In this document: piece after piece, positions 31,825 through 44,899 of the stretch
Numbering within the stretch: the first letter of the stretch is position 1
Layout: each line of letters starts with the position of its first letter
Assembly (NCBI GenBank): GCA_025200525.1
Contig: CM045763.1
Span: 155,626,246 to 155,690,245 of the forward strand
Length of the DNA stretch: 64,000 bases
Direction: 5' to 3'
Source: Camellia lanceoleosa
Taxonomy: Eukaryota; Streptophyta; Magnoliopsida; Ericales; Theaceae
Translations under genes and position numbers: made by a program
The notes under the pieces: model-generated
Told to the model about the DNA's origin: nothing
The model's input: the letters and a program-made list of their open reading frames with translations, nothing else
The model's database searches: none

Positions 31825-33300
31825 AACCCTCTGGATCATGTGCTTATATGTGAGCAGCTTTGTGGGAGTGTAACTATGTCACATAAAGTTTTTTTAGTAA
31901 ATGTGACGTGAATAGAGTTTTGGAACTCTATAAGATAGAGAATTCTAAGTATGGCGCTTGATGTAGCCTAGTTGGGAATAGAAAAAAATTCCCAACATCG
32001 TAGGGATAGTGGGAGCGATGTGCCTACTAGTGGATTACTCCATTAGAGAAGAATATTCTGCATTCTTAGTTGTGTGGTAGAGAATGTAAAATTTTTTTAC
32101 GTCATCACTGGGTGATTGAGAAGGAAACATTCATGATTACTCTGCAATATGATAAAGAGCCTAGGATAATGCCAAAGGCTCTCTAGTCCCATACTTTTAG
32201 AAAGCGGATTAATGTTGTGCATTTTAAGACAAAGTCTTTGAGGATTAACTATTTCTAAGATTTGGTTGACTTTTCGCTACGATGCGAAAATGTTCTGAAG
32301 TTATTCACTATTTGGACAGTCACTTTTTGAGGCATAAGGCTCGCTAGACATCAAAAAGTCGCACCATTAAGGAAGGTGTAGACCATGAGAAGAATTCCTC
32401 CTAGGGAGTGAGGTTACTTCGACTTACGCAATGATTGACATGAGTTTGGAACTTTATTTTGTGAACATTGTGACCCAACTTCTTGTTGGAGAATTAGATA
32501 AGTAGATCCATAGGGATTTACCTTCTTCTTTTATGACAAAAAGTTAGGAGAGCAAAAAGATTGATAGTTCCAATAAATCTTTTATGGCCTAAAACAGTTT
32601 TCCAAATAAAGATTCTTAGATTTCATTAAGGCATGATGGGCCAACGATGATTGATGAAGACCACTGTGGCATGATCAATGGTCTAAAAGAATTTTTTCCT
32701 TATTTAGTCATTATGAACTAGAAATTTATAGGGTTGTCGTCACCTAGGTTGGCAATCATTTGTTTTAGACATGATAGACATGGGTGATGTAATTTATATG
32801 CTTGGATGTACGATCCTTAGGGGTTGTTCTAGGAGAATTCTTGGTTTGTCTTTGATGACTTACATAAGAAATATCCTAGAATGATTCTAGCTGCAAAATT
32901 GCAAACCTATTGACTTACCTATCAATAAAAGCTAGAGTCTTAGCTATTGAGTAAATCCTTAGATTGTTTTTGAGAGAAACAGATGACCTATATTCCTTGA
33001 TTTTTTTTGTTGTGGGAGCCTGAAGTACGCTATATAGGTGTATTTGGCATGGTGAGTGCTATATTTTGTAAATGGTCAATTGAGTAGTTTAGACATTAGC
33101 CTTGCTTATTAGCTAGTGAATAGGACGCTCTGCTAGTAGTGTATAAATTTGCTTCCTGTAAGATTCAATACGCTAGTTGGGTGTATCTTGAATGAATGCA
33201 AATTGGCCACCAAAATATCTTTAGAGAGGTAATTGCGCAAAAGGTAATGATCTAGAACCATCTCACGTGAGGGGCACATGGTGGATTCCGTTGTATATGC
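31825..33300 (+). pseudogene. Copia-3 reverse transcriptase remnant
   Basis: Only pieces survive: LELYFVNIVTQLLVGELDK (about 32440-32500), corresponding to the copia block before the first RT motif, and MGDVIYMLGC followed by RILGLSL-stop-TYIRNILE (about 32770-32880), the end of the palm region. The YVDD box itself is not readable in any frame. Stops and indels occur throughout. Confidence 0.5.
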
Positions 33301-34425
33301 TTATTGTAAGAGGTGCTGATAGGGTTTATGCTTGAAATCTAGAATTGTGCAAATTGTGGTTGTGTTTTTTCAATTGATCACTTATTTTTGTGAGATTATG
33401 GGATAATTATGCTATTATGGTTTGTGTCATAATAATTGGAAGACGATGATGCCAACAGGAAAAATTGACTCACTCACATGAGCAATTACCCTTGGTGCTT
33501 GAGAGAGAGCAATGATGTGACTAGTGGTTTATTTTATTTGGAGCCAAGAGAGGCTTAAATTATCCACTATGTATGTTGCCTTGGTTGCAACCAAGATGAG
33601 GTCGTGTTAAAGACCAAACATGGATGTTAGTACCCACTTTCCATGTTGCGCCTGTTATGATTAGCCAGATGCAAGATCTCATTTGACACTTGGAAGGTGA
33701 ACAAATAGAGAATTTAGATTACATGCTAGAAAGTGACTAGACTAAGATTTGTACGGTGTATCGAATATGACGACACTCTTTGAAAGACTTATTCCATTGT
33801 AGCATGTATTCATACTACATGTGCTTGGTGACCGAGTAATGAGATAAGAGAATAGATCAAGGTTTTCTCACCATGTGAATCTTACGTGTCATTATTGATA
33901 TGACTTTCACTTATGTACTCTTTTGTGACCTTTGACTATGTCATAAAGTAAGGAGTTGATGTTCTGCTACTTTGGTTTGTTGCCTGCGATCTTATATGAT
34001 ACAGCCTTAAGGGACATCACTGGGTAAGTGGTCAATCCTAAACTAAATGGCATGAGGGTGAAAGGAAGATCATCTAGTGTTACATCATTGTTATATATTC
34101 ACTATTGGCAACTCACATCAATTTGTGTGAGAGGCGGATTGAGTGTGAATATATTGCAAGAATTAAGAGGGTCAAACATGCTCTTTTGAGGGATTAAAGA
34201 TGTTTTTTGGACCGGTGTAATTAGATGGGTCTAGGGTATATGAGACATTATTTTTATTTTCGGGCTGATGTCTCTATGTTGGCTCTTTTGAGTTTCTAGT
34301 GTCGAGCTCTCACATATAGGTGTTCTCAACAGTTGCACGGTCCATTGACTAGGATGATTGTGTTAGATGGATAGATTGAGATAAAGGAAGCGCGGTGTCA
34401 TGCCAGTGCATGTTCCAGTGGGAGA

Positions 34426-34913
34426 TATTGAAAATTGGGTCGGGTTTAGAACCCATACCTAATTGGGTTGCCCATGGTGGCATGACTTATGACCCATTGA
34501 AAGACTCTGTTATGAGAGATTTATTTTGAATCAACTTGTCCTGGGAATAAGTGTATATAACCCACTATCTCATCTCTTAAGGAAATAAAGTTGTGGGTGG
34601 TTATAACTCTCCCACATAATATACGTATTATATTTGGAAGAGTAAGATTTTAACTGAATGGGTAATCAGTATCTTGTTGCTCTCTCTCCTAGACTCTCTG
34701 TTTTTCTCTCTCCATGGAAATACAGAACCATGTCTTTATACTGTGAAGAGTGTGGGTAATTCTCTAGTAGTTCTACTCCATTGCTTGGAATTATTCGAAA
34801 ACATCAATAGAGACACGTGATTTACCCACATGATCCATGGATTTGATTTGAGCATAAAAGGTATGCCCGAATTCGTTTATTTCCACCGTGTATTATTTGT
34901 TATTTTTATTACA
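34426..34913 (+). repeat. Copia-3 3' LTR (edges inferred)
   Basis: It follows the purine tract cagtgggaga and begins TATTGAAAATTGGG, consistent with a TG-to-TA change at the LTR start. A TATA box (gtatataacc near 34553-34562) lies inside. The chosen end, ttattaca, is the first reasonable CA terminus. No 5' partner was found. Confidence 0.5.
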
Positions 34914-36240
34914 TTAACCATCAATGATACGAAGCTGTCAAGAAGATATGAGGAAAAAAAATGCTCATCTCATAAAATTGAAGGATTCTGGGAAGTCAAT
35001 ATCAACACCATAGTAAACGGCAATGAAATCATTTCAATTAACCCAAATGTTTAACCATTATGTAGCCTAAATGTATGTTTAAAACTGAAAAATCTAGAAA
35101 ACACCTAGATGTTGATTTGTGATTATGTATCAATTTTAAGCAGAATATAACAATCCCAATCAAACAATCAAGAGAAAGAGACACAAAGATTTTACGTGGA
35201 AAAACTACAATTGGACACCTTCCAATTGTGATCAAAAAACCACGGGCAACAGCCACAAGAACAATCCACTAAGAAGATATAAAGGAATTACACAGGTATC
35301 ACTCTCAATTATCTAGCGAATTCACAACGCCTAATTGAACCAACCTCTATGTGCCTCTTCCAACCCCATCTTCAAAGACCGGAATTGTCTTTCGATGAGC
35401 CACTCAGGATTCCTCCAAAGCTTGAGTTCGAATTCTTCGTAATTCACATCAAGAACAACTCTCTCTTTTGTGTATAACAAACAAATCTTTGATGTACTCT
35501 CTTTAAACCATGAGTTGAATACTCAATAAAACATCAAAGAAAATAACAAAATATCCCCAGATATAAACCTTTAAGAACCAAAAAGAAGATCTGGAGGACT
35601 TCAATCAATTAGTAGTCTAGTTTTGGGAGAAAACCAACTACTTATAGAAAATCCAAAAGTAATCCCAGTTGGGAAAGAAAACCAACTTCTTGTTTGTAGA
35701 AAACCAACTTCTTGCAGAACTCCAAAGTAATCCCACTTCAATAAGAAACCCAAAATAAACCTTGTTTCAGAAGAAAACCAACTCCATAAAGAATCTGGAA
35801 ACCTGGGATCGCGAGGTCCGCTCGAGCGTCGGTCTTTCCGCTCGAGCGGAGACTTCAAATTTTGTGATTTCATATACGCTCCCCGCTCGAGCGTCCGTTT
35901 CCCCGATCGAGCGGGGAATCACACCATCCAGTATTTTTCATCCAACACAGAGATGCTGTGAACTCGCAAACCCCGCTCGAGCGGGAAGGCCAAAATTGGA
36001 AAAACTGGAAAAGTATAACATGATCGGACAGGCAATTTTGAATGCATTTTTGCATTTTGCTTCGGTCGCGAGCTGTCCTAAAACAATTTTGAATGCATTT
36101 CTACAAAGAGACAGCTCGACCCCCGTAATAATCAGCGAAGTGGCAATCTTGAAAGTATTAATACTACAAACTTCTCTGCAAAGCTCGATTCAGATTGGAT
36201 TCGCATCTAATAAACTCAAAGCCTCACTGAAATAAAAATG
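34914..36240. repeat. Unclassified repeat-like DNA with GCTCGAGC cluster
   Basis: No gene is supported. Between 35816 and 35990 the motif ccgctcgagcg occurs about five times, once as ccgatcgagcgg, resembling 20489-20758. The stretch 35601-35770 has a local repeat of aaaaccaacttctt and aatcccacttc words. It is probably part of a diverged LTR or non-autonomous element. Confidence 0.4.
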
Positions 36241-36323
36241 CGAAAAAAATTACAACTCAAAGGAGTTTTGTCAAACGGGGTTGCCAAGAATAAAAACCTA
36301 ACAAAAACCAAACTAGATTCTAA

Positions 36324-36483
36324 CGTTATATTTGGTTGGGAGATTTGGGGAGAGATTTGAAAAGGAAAAAGGAAAAAGATGTGTGAAATTAGGTGAAATA
36401 TAGGTATTTTTTTTTTACATTTCACATACTTTTTCTATTTCCTTTTTTAAATTTCTCTTCAAATCTTCCAACCAAACACATTA
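36324..36483. mobile_element. MITE-like hairpin 1
   Basis: The inner arms TTTGGTTGGGAGATTTG (36331-36347) and CAAATCTTCCAACCAAA (36460-36476) are inverted repeats with one mismatch, and complementarity continues inward through ggaaaaagatgtgtgaaat and its partner. TAA flanks the proposed ends (36321-36323 and 36484-36486), as in Tourist/Harbinger-type MITEs. It carries no coding capacity. The stretch 36484-36940 beyond it shows nothing notable. Confidence 0.65.
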
Positions 36484-36944
36484 TAAGGATAGAAAACTAG
36501 TACTATCTTATCTACTGATACAAGAATTAAGAGTGCCCAATTTCTGCAAGGAGGTCTAAATAAGTTATAGATATGGCAGAAATAGCAGTGTGTGTGGTCC
36601 AATGGATGATCACATGGGAAGAGAAAGAAATCATGGCATATGAAGACATTTTGGCAGCTAGGAAAACAAAAAAAGTCTCTGCAAGTTTTCTTGTCACATT
36701 ATCTGGTAGAACCATGGATTAAACATGTGGTTATTAGAAATTCCCCTTCTTACAGGGTGTTTAGATTTCATTGGACATGGTAAAAAGTTTTCTCCAATCA
36801 CTCTTTATTCCTTTGTCCCGACTGTCAGATTATTCTATATATGCATTTTACAAGTTAATAATCGCAGTGTCAGCTGGTTTTTAGAACTAGACTCAATAAG
36901 AAAATAAAAATAAAAAATTGTTGTATGCACTTTAATGAGATGGT

Positions 36945-37160
36945 GACCCAACCTCATTGAGAGTACTGAGGATACCTTTTTGTTGGGGGTCTTTGTAAGC
37001 CTAGCCTCTCAGGCTGTGAGGGGTTATCTTCGTAGGGCAGTGTGTGTGTCCTTTCTCCAGAAGGGATTTTGCCTTCTGGCATGTATTAAGCTCCATTGTA
37101 TATCCTCTTTCTTGGTGAGAAACATTTGTTTACCCAGTAAATAAATAAATAAAAAATTGT
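36945..37160 (+). repeat. Possible retroposon 3' tail
   Basis: A GC-richer stretch ends in aataaataaataaaaaa (about 37138-37156), which looks like the A-rich end of a LINE, SINE or processed transcript. No coding domain was recognised. Weak assignment. Confidence 0.3.
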
Positions 37161-37298
37161 GTTAGTGATAAATTTACACCTGGAATGGCATGTCAATTAC
37201 AATAGACTGATAAAGTTTCTTTGCGATGTAAAAAGGGGTAATTATTTAGTAATTTCAGAATATAGACACGTAATATTTTATAATATTGTAATTAAAAA

Positions 37299-37920
37299 AC
37301 ATGAGGGACATATTAAATGATAATTAGTTCATGAGTATATACACGTGATACTTTGGGGACATTGAATAATTTCACTGTAAAAACACCCTCACTTATTTTA
37401 TTTTATTTTTTTCTTTTTCCATTTTTTTTTGAATCAAAAAAATAAAAACACCCTCACTTAAATGCAAGTTTTGGCCCTTTTGAGGTTGTGATTGGCTTGA
37501 CTTGATTAGTATGAGGTGATAAGTTATGTGGATACACTGTAACACGCAGAGAAATGACAAATTATATTGAGAATGCTGGAGTATTGATGCATGGTATTTT
37601 ATAGTATTATGATTGGTAGAGAAGATGAGTAGGTATGATATTATGTTAGTGATTGAGAAACATGAGAGGACATATTGAATGATGATTGGTTAAGGAGTAT
37701 ATACACGTGGTACTCCAGAAACATTAAATAATTTCCCTGTAAAAACACCCTTGCTTTTTTCTTTTTTTTTTTTTTGAATCATAAAAATAAAAACACCCTC
37801 ACTTAAATGCAAGTTTTGGCCCTTTCGGGGTTGTGATTGGCTTGACTTGATTAGTATGAGGTGGTAAGTTATGTGGGTACACTACAACACCCAGAGAAAT
37901 GACAAATTTTATTGAGAATC
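37299..37920 (+). repeat. Diverged tandem duplication, about 345-360-bp period
   Basis: Copy 1 (37299-37575) and copy 2 (37659-37920) share aacatgag, agtatatacacgtg, aataaaaacaccctcactta, gcaagttttggccc and attggcttgacttgattag in order. The offset is 360 bases at the left and 345 at the right, the difference being the poly-T tract. Not coding. Confidence 0.85.
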
Positions 37921-38219
37921 CTTCCAAAAGGATAGAAAAGTTAGTCTTTTGTTGTTAATACTGCAATGGGTATACGATATCTTCGTATAAACGCAATCAA
38001 ACTCTTGTGCATTAGGACAAGGTTGCCAATGGCTATCCATTTTTGGTGAGAAAAAACGTAAGACTGTTCGTATTATAACTACATCTTCATCTTATCACTT
38101 GGTTCTCGTATGGCATATGAAACAGTAGATTGAAATCCTTTGCATTCTACTTCCACAGTCTTTACATTGCTAGTATGTAAAAACATGATCATTGTTGGTG
38201 CAAAATTTTGAGTGTGAAG

Positions 38220-38680
38220 GAAGAATATAAAAACATAAAATAATTAGGATTACTTCCAGGCGCGTTCGTCACTTTCCTTAATACCATATTGGCTCCTATC
38301 AATTTTGTCGAATATGATATTACCCACGAATCCTCCTCCAAGATACAATGAAACCCAGTTTAAAGATGATTGTTTAACTGCATTATTCATAAATAAAATC
38401 AGATTCTTAATACATTTGGATTTTGTAATCCACTGAATAAAAGAGGAAAATAACAATATTAATTCTTAGAGAGAAAATTCATGGAATTCTTACTCTAATT
38501 GCCAACCTATTTTGCCTTATAGGCATGAGTTTGTGTCATTTGGATCCAAAAATCACATCCTTTAAATCCAATACTTACAATCCACTGCTTAAACACAAAA
38601 TCACATCTCTCTATTAATTCATATAAACAAAATATACATTTAATATATACACATATATTATGAAAATATTCCAACAATCC
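38220..38680 (-). repeat. Possible copia LTR fragment
   Basis: The minus strand reads GGTGAGGGAT then TGTTGGAATATTTTC near 38675, the look of a copia polypurine tract and LTR start (compare Copia-2 at 16755). The body to the right is not recognisable as coding, so this may be a fragment only. Confidence 0.35.
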
Positions 38681-39038
38681 CTCACCATTTTCAAAATATA
38701 TGAAAATAACAACTTGGTTGAATTGGGAAAATTCATGCATAAATGAGTGTATATTACAATTTGAACAATTTACTTAATGAAAATATATCAAAATTAATCA
38801 AGATAACGTAATAGACTTATCTAATGATCTTATATGATTAATTGGACACGTCTCATACATAAATTTCCTTCTCCTTAGATAATTCAAAAAGCTGACATTT
38901 GAATTGGCCATATATCTATATCTCATTCATGAACGCACTAGAGTCCAGCCTTTGGACTAGTAGGAAGCACCGCTACCTCATACACTCACATATGTAAGTT
39001 GACTGAGCGTACCGTGTAATTAGGTTCATTCAAGCTTA

Positions 39039-39177
39039 GGGCTATTTTGGGAAGTGGGTTATAATCCACTTTTCAGATTATAATCCACTTCATCTCTCAC
39101 AAAAAAACTGCTTATAAGTTGTTTATAAACAGCTTTTTACCAAAAAACTGATTATAACCATCTTTTCAAAATAACCT
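39039..39177. mobile_element. MITE-like hairpin 2 (Tourist-type)
   Basis: A 139-bp element with imperfect terminal inverted repeats: GGGCTATTTTGGGAAGTGG at the left, and the right end, reverse-complemented, AGGTTATTTTGAAAAGATGG. It is flanked by TTA on both sides (39036-39038 and 39178-39180), the target duplication of PIF/Harbinger MITEs. Internal complementarity around ttataatccact and ttataagttgtttataa. No coding sequence. The DNA from 39181 to 40420 is AT-rich with nothing I can name. Confidence 0.75.
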
Positions 39178-40420
39178 TTAATGACTTCGGTCTTGCTTGG
39201 TTCCTTCAGATTATCTTTTTTATTTTTTATTTTTTTTTATTGTTTTGAGAAGATAGAACTTGTTTCTGCCGTCAAGGTAGTAAGTCCATAACCCACCAGT
39301 AAATGTTTCTTCTATTTAACTATATGATTACAAAATTTAAAATATTAAGATACTAACTCATAAACAAATCTACATAATTGAAAATTCTAAGTTAAATACA
39401 TAATAATCATCAAATAAATATAAAAAAAAAGTTAGTCACGGTCATATAATCAGAACATTTATTTAAATATCTACTTTGTTTGAAGATGAAGAATTAACCA
39501 ATAAGAAAAATACGTTATAAATATAATCATAACACTAACTCAAAAATGTGAATCACTTATTTATTTCATTGGTCCAAAGTGATTTTGAGGTGACCCATAA
39601 TTAGATCACTTTAACAGTCATGGATTCTATCAGCACCTAAAAAATAATTTAGTATGCTTAATTTTTTAGTACTCTCTATTAAATTATTTAAGGGTATAAT
39701 TTACTCTCAACACACGTTATATTTTTCACAAATTATTCTTTAAGATAAAATTATAAGTTGTGATATAACCAAATAATAAACAAATCAAAAATCTCAAATT
39801 ACACCACTTTGAAAAACTTTTTCAAAAGCCCTTAAACAAATTTATCATTACAGGGAATGACAGCATACAAATTTCTTATTCATTTTCTTCACATAAAGGA
39901 AATAACGGCACCGGCAAAAGAGAACAAGGTTCGGCAAGCCTTCAACCCTCGTATTATGTGGGTTCATTTTCCTGAAAAATTATGAATTAGATTTTCTGCA
40001 GCCATGAAGCTGCTGTTTTTGGAGAAATCCTATACTCTTATTTTCTTTTTTGTACACCCTCTTGTGTTGTCCCACTTGAAGGAAATGACAGACATTGTTT
40101 GTTATTTTGGAAATACTTCACGAAGTGTTCTAATCGTGTGGTTTGGTGTGCATGAATTAAGATTGGTATTGAAGTCCTACTAGTATGTCTATTGAAGTGG
40201 CTTTGAAGAAGGAATCGTGTGGTTTGGTGTGAAGAAGAAGATGTAGAGAAAATAATTGAAATTTAGAGAAGCAAATGAAAAGACTTGAAGAGTATGTATA
40301 AGTGCTTAGGGTGTACCATAAGGAAAAAAAATATTTTATTTTAGAATTTAATTTGTATTGTCCTTATTAGTAAATTTACATAATAGTGTAATAGGAACTA
40401 AAATTTTAAAAGAGTAGTGC

Positions 40421-41604
40421 TATTTACACCCACCTTTTTTCTTAGGACCCCCATCTTTATTATTTTTTATTTTTTAATTCCAATTTTGTCCAAACATGAA
40501 GTTTCAAATTTACCCTCATTCCTAACCTTCTAACCCTAATTTTTCAAACCCTAGATCACCTCCGGCTGCAACATTTTTCCTTCGGTGACCTTCAACCACT
40601 CTACTGCACCACTGTTGTCGCTGCTCCTCTATCGTCACTGTTGCTACCTTTCTAATAGAACTCCGCCGAAACCACCAACACCCCCCCCCCAAAAAAAAAA
40701 AGAGAAGCAGTGGCGGCGAGGCAATCCACCTTTCCTTCGGTAGCTCCTACCCTTACTGCTGCAACCCTAATATTCTCCTCCAGCAGCTCTTTCTTTTTTC
40801 TCTATCTATTGTACGGTCTAAAGGCAATCGATTTCGGAGGTTGCGGAGGTGATTGCAATAGCTAGGGTGGTGCTTGCACCTATTTTTGTTAAGTTCATGT
40901 CGATAGGTGGATTAACTAGATGGTAACACATGGTAAAGTCAAAATGAGAGTTTTTCACCAGTCAAAGGGATAAGTGGCATTAGAGGGGTTGATCATGTGC
41001 ATTGGATGACTCAGAAGATGGGGTAGTTATCAGGCTAAGTCATGGAATTAGTGGGTTGCTTGCAGAAATGATCATGTATAGAATGAAGGTTGGGCTCTGT
41101 CGATGGGATACCCAAAATGTTGAGGAACATGTGGTAACATGAAATGGAGATGGTTCAACAGATAAAGTTGAAGACTTGAAAGTGAGATATCAATTACAGA
41201 AACTGTTAAGGTAGTGGCATTTGCATGTTCAGAGTCATGCAATCATGAGCCAAGAAAGAAGGAGGGATTATAAAACCTAGGAGAATGACAAGAAGAGGGA
41301 CATCAACAACACAATAACACTTGGTTTTAGACTTAGTTTGTATCTATGAGTAGTTTCGATCAGTTTAGAGGTAGTTTATTTTGTAACTTGTACTTTGTAA
41401 CTTTGTGAACTTTGATAGTTTCATTTTGAAATTACTCTTTGTTTACTTCATTTCTCTTGTCGATGGTAATTTGTTCCAAAGACGTCCTTGTATCTTCAAG
41501 GCAATTTGAATCAAGTACATAGTCACTTGATCTGTTTGGTTGTATTGTTTGTTTAAATTATCATTTGAGACTGTCGATTTGGGGTTAGCATAATTTTTAC
41601 TAAC
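40421..41604 (+). repeat. Likely Gypsy-2 5' LTR region (left edge unknown)
   Basis: This is assigned by position: a primer site follows at 41611 and the segment ends ttactaaca. It starts in unrelated-looking sequence, including a poly-C/poly-A run (40681-40700), so the true LTR probably begins later than 40421. No matching 3' LTR lies in the window because the element is truncated. Confidence 0.35.
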
Positions 41605-41610
41605 AATTTT

Positions 41611-41626
41611 TGGTACACCCAGTGGG
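41611..41626 (+). other. Gypsy-2 primer binding site
   Basis: TGGTACACCCAGTGGG follows the LTR end by six bases and precedes gag. TGG at the start fits the CCA end of a tRNA. I do not assign the tRNA. Confidence 0.55.
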
Positions 41627-41648
41627 ACAACATCATAATTTGGGACAA

Positions 41649-44600
41649 TGGTTAAGGTGAAAAAGCAAAATGATAAGGATATGGAGAAGAGGCCTGTTGA
41701 GTTTGAAAAGGAAGAGGTAGACTATGACTTGTTCTTAGCCGATGGTGATGGTGTTTAACATGTAAGCCAGGTAGTGGCTCCAAAAGGCCAGACAAGTGGC
41801 TATGCTAAAATCCCTATAGGAGTTTTGGTTGCACAGCTGAGAGAAGCTATGGCAAACTAGTCACTTGAAGAGGACCAAATTCTTTTGGGAGAAGTCAAGA
41901 GTGTGATGAATGGTCTATCAATGGGACATTCAAGCCAAGTTGAAGTGAAAGCACAAAAGATGTCTTTAAATGCTAGAGGTGTGCATCTAGTACCACCAGT
42001 TAGAGTACCACAACAATCTCTTGGGAAGCCCATGTCTTTCTATAGGGACCCAACTGTTGAGGAGAGAATGCAAAAGGTATTTTAAACTCCAAATTTCAAA
42101 ATTTAGGAAATTAACCTAAGACTGGACATGAGGGGGCAATGTAGGCCTCATGCTTTTTCTAATCCTCTGTATGGTCAAAAGGGGTTGGAAAATAAGAACT
42201 TGTTTAACACTGAATTTTATAATCATTAGAACGTAAGGCCAAGAAACAATCCTATTTTTGAAAATTATAATCAAGGTTTTGAAAACAAAAATGTTAGGTT
42301 TGATGACTTTCCTCACCATATGGGTTATGGGAACCGAAAGTTTAATAATTTTGAAAATACTGGGGCTTATCATGAAATGAATAAGCCTGAAATGTATTAT
42401 GACCTATTTGGAAATGGCCCAAGGTGAAGAGGATCGGGACCACCTATGATAGATTTAAATTTTGACAAACAAGATCAATTTGAAAATAATCTTAATAATT
42501 ATGGCCCTAGGGAGCAAAATGCCTTTAATCACATTGATAGTTTTCAAAAAGATCAGATTACACAAATTGTCCAAGACCTTTACGATCCAAGTGTGTGAAG
42601 GTCTAAGAGGCCAAGGTTCAGAAAATCTTATCCTCGACGGGTTGATGAAGAACCCTTTCCTAGGAACTACAGAGTTCCTGAATTTTCTTTGTTTAATGGT
42701 GAGGAAAGTCAGTCAACAATTTAACATATAGGGAGGTTTACCTTACAATGTAGAGAAGTAGGAAACAATGATGTATTAAAAATGAGATTGTTTCCACATT
42801 CTTTGTCAAGAACTGCTTTTAACTAGTTCATAAATCTTCCTACTAATTCTGTTCATATTTGGTTGGAAATGGAGAATCAGTTTCATACCCAATTTTATAG
42901 AACTGAACCAGAAGTAACTCTTGTTGATTTATCTGAGTTAAGACGCAAAATTTCTGAAAGTACAAAACACTTTATTGATCAGTTTAAAAGGGCAAAGAAT
43001 AGGTGTAGAATGTATATGCCTGAGACTGAAATTGCGAGCATGACTCAAAATGGGCTAGAGTTTGAATAAATGAAAAAGTTTGAAGGAATGGAGTTTAGAG
43101 ACCTATTTGAGTGGTCATCTAGGGCAACCAGGTATGAGTCTATACTTAGAGAAGATAAGCATCGAAATGAAAGTTCATATGGAACTTATTTTCAAGAAGT
43201 GGACTTGGAAACAGAAATTGATATGGATGTGGCATAAGTTGTTGGCAAGACACCTGTGGTTTGTGGGACTATAAGGAAAGTAGACAAACTAGTGAATATG
43301 CCAACAACTCATCCAACTAAAAGAAATGCAAACACTGTCTTTAGGCAATATTCTTTTGATTTGTCTAAGGCTCGTGCTCTTTTTGATGAACTGTTAGCTA
43401 GTAAGTTTTAAACTTTATCTCTTGGATATGTGATTCCAAAAGAACAAGATAGGGTAGAGAAAGAGTATTGTAAATGGCATAATACTTTTAGAAATTCTAC
43501 TAATAATTATGTGACTTTTTGAAATTATATGCAGGATTTAATCTAGAAGGGGTTGCTGAAGTGTGCAAAAAAAAAAAGAGAAAAAGGTGATGGTTGTGGA
43601 TAACAATCCTTTTCCAGAGATGGCATCAATTCATATGGTGATGGCCAACATTAAAAGAAAGGCCTCAAATCCAAGTTTGTTGCTAACAGATTTAGAAAGA
43701 ATCTAGAAGGAGAAACTACAGAAAGGAAAGAAAATGGTAGATGAAGACAAATTTGTATGTTCAAGGTGTGGAATTGAGAAAGAGAAATTGCAAGCAATCC
43801 TTGCTGACATGTTGAAGGAAAGTATGAAGGACTATGGTTTAAGGTTCAATACGTTGGGAGGAGGTGACCTCCAGATCTTCAATGGAGATAGATTGTTGTA
43901 TGATGGACAAGATTCTGGCATCTTTGGGCCTGTCGACCGGTTATATAGAGGTAGGGATGGTCCATTTCTGTTTAAGTGGGAACCAGTTTATCCTTATCTT
44001 CGTGGTACTAAAGGAGTTAGAGCAAGAATGAAGCAATTGAAAAATTAGAGGCCATCGAGTGGCCATGGCCATGTTTAGAGGCCAGTTTTAGTGATAAGAC
44101 AATTGTAGAGGCCATATATTGGCCAAGTTCAAAGGTTAATGGTTGAAGTGGGTCAGTTTAGGCCAAGTCAATTCCGTGGTTAAGGAGTAAGATTTCCACA
44201 TGCTTATCCACTAGCTCATCCAAGAATGGTGCAACGACCAATTCCTACACATGTTGGTTGGCAAGGTGTTTTGTATCCCAAATTCCCTTTGTCAGGTTGG
44301 AGACCTATGGGCCCAACCAGAACACGAAGGAAGCAAAGGCAGTACCATGCCAGATTTTCAACAAAAGAAGGTGATAGTCCGAAGAGAGATGATCAGAATA
44401 ACTTGATTTGGGTAAGGGAAAAAGAAAAGGAAGAAGTTGGTGAGACAAGTAAGACAGAGAAAGTGATGAGTAAAACACCTAAGAAGATGCTAGGCAATTG
44501 GAAGAAATTTCTAAGGCTCTCCTTTCTGATGAGGAGAGTAGGGTAGATGAGGAAATTGTTGACAAAGATGTAAAGATGGCAAGAAAGTTAGAGGAGGTTC

Positions 44601-44700
44601 TTGTCGACAGTAAAGAGGATGCAAAGTTAGAGAGTTCTGGGGACTTTGGTGAGAAGTTAGCAGCAATTAGGTTTGGATCTCTACCTCCAAACATATAGTA
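41649..44700 (+). pseudogene. gag: Gypsy-2 gag, broken
   Basis: The ATG at 41649 opens MVKVKKQNDKDMEK. Diagnostic parts are a linker with PMSFYRDPTVEERM (about 42030-42075) and the capsid core with EFSLFNGEESQ (about 42680), HIWLEMENQFHTQFY and LSELRRKISESTKHFIDQF (about 42860-42990). A later region holds VCSRCGIEKEKLQ (about 43755), which resembles a zinc-binding remnant, and a segment of repeated gaggccat words (44040-44170). Many stops and frame changes split it. It resembles gag of plant gypsy elements with a long basic nucleocapsid. It is less decayed than Copia-3 but more than the Tat element. Confidence 0.75.
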
Positions 44701-44899
44701 TAACATGATCTTAGCTTTGCCTAAGAAGTTTGAGGCAAAACTTAGACAATTGAAGCAACTTGAAGGGGATGTAGAAGACTTGTCTGAGCTTGTTGTGATG
44801 GTAATAGTAGTGAGTAAGTCAATGGAGGAAGTTGGTAAATCCATCTAAGAGGTAAAAACTTGTAATGGTGAGAAGGTGATGCTTTAGTCACCCAAACCT

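Larger units (their letters stand above)
27900..34425 (+). mobile_element. Copia-3: heavily decayed Ty1/copia element
   Basis: The plus-strand translation shows no long frame, but order-specific copia remnants are visible: an integrase core (about 28790-29330), then after a nested LTR (29482-31824) the RT start (VGELDK near 32490), the end of RT (GDVIYMLGC and RILGLSL near 32775-32860) and a C-terminal region to about 34400. A polypurine-like cagtgggaga (34416-34425) and an LTR follow. The gag end and 5' LTR are not identified, so the left edge is a guess. This is probably the oldest element here. Confidence 0.6.

Noticed and set aside
34830..35054. 74-codon plus-strand frame after the Copia-3 LTR
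   Set aside because: No motif, starts inside the presumed LTR, and no similar frame elsewhere in the window.
40550..40870. Pyrimidine-rich stretch with cctccggctgc words, considered as an exon of a host gene
   Set aside because: No sustained open frame with family features, and it contains a poly-C/poly-A run; composition alone is not enough.
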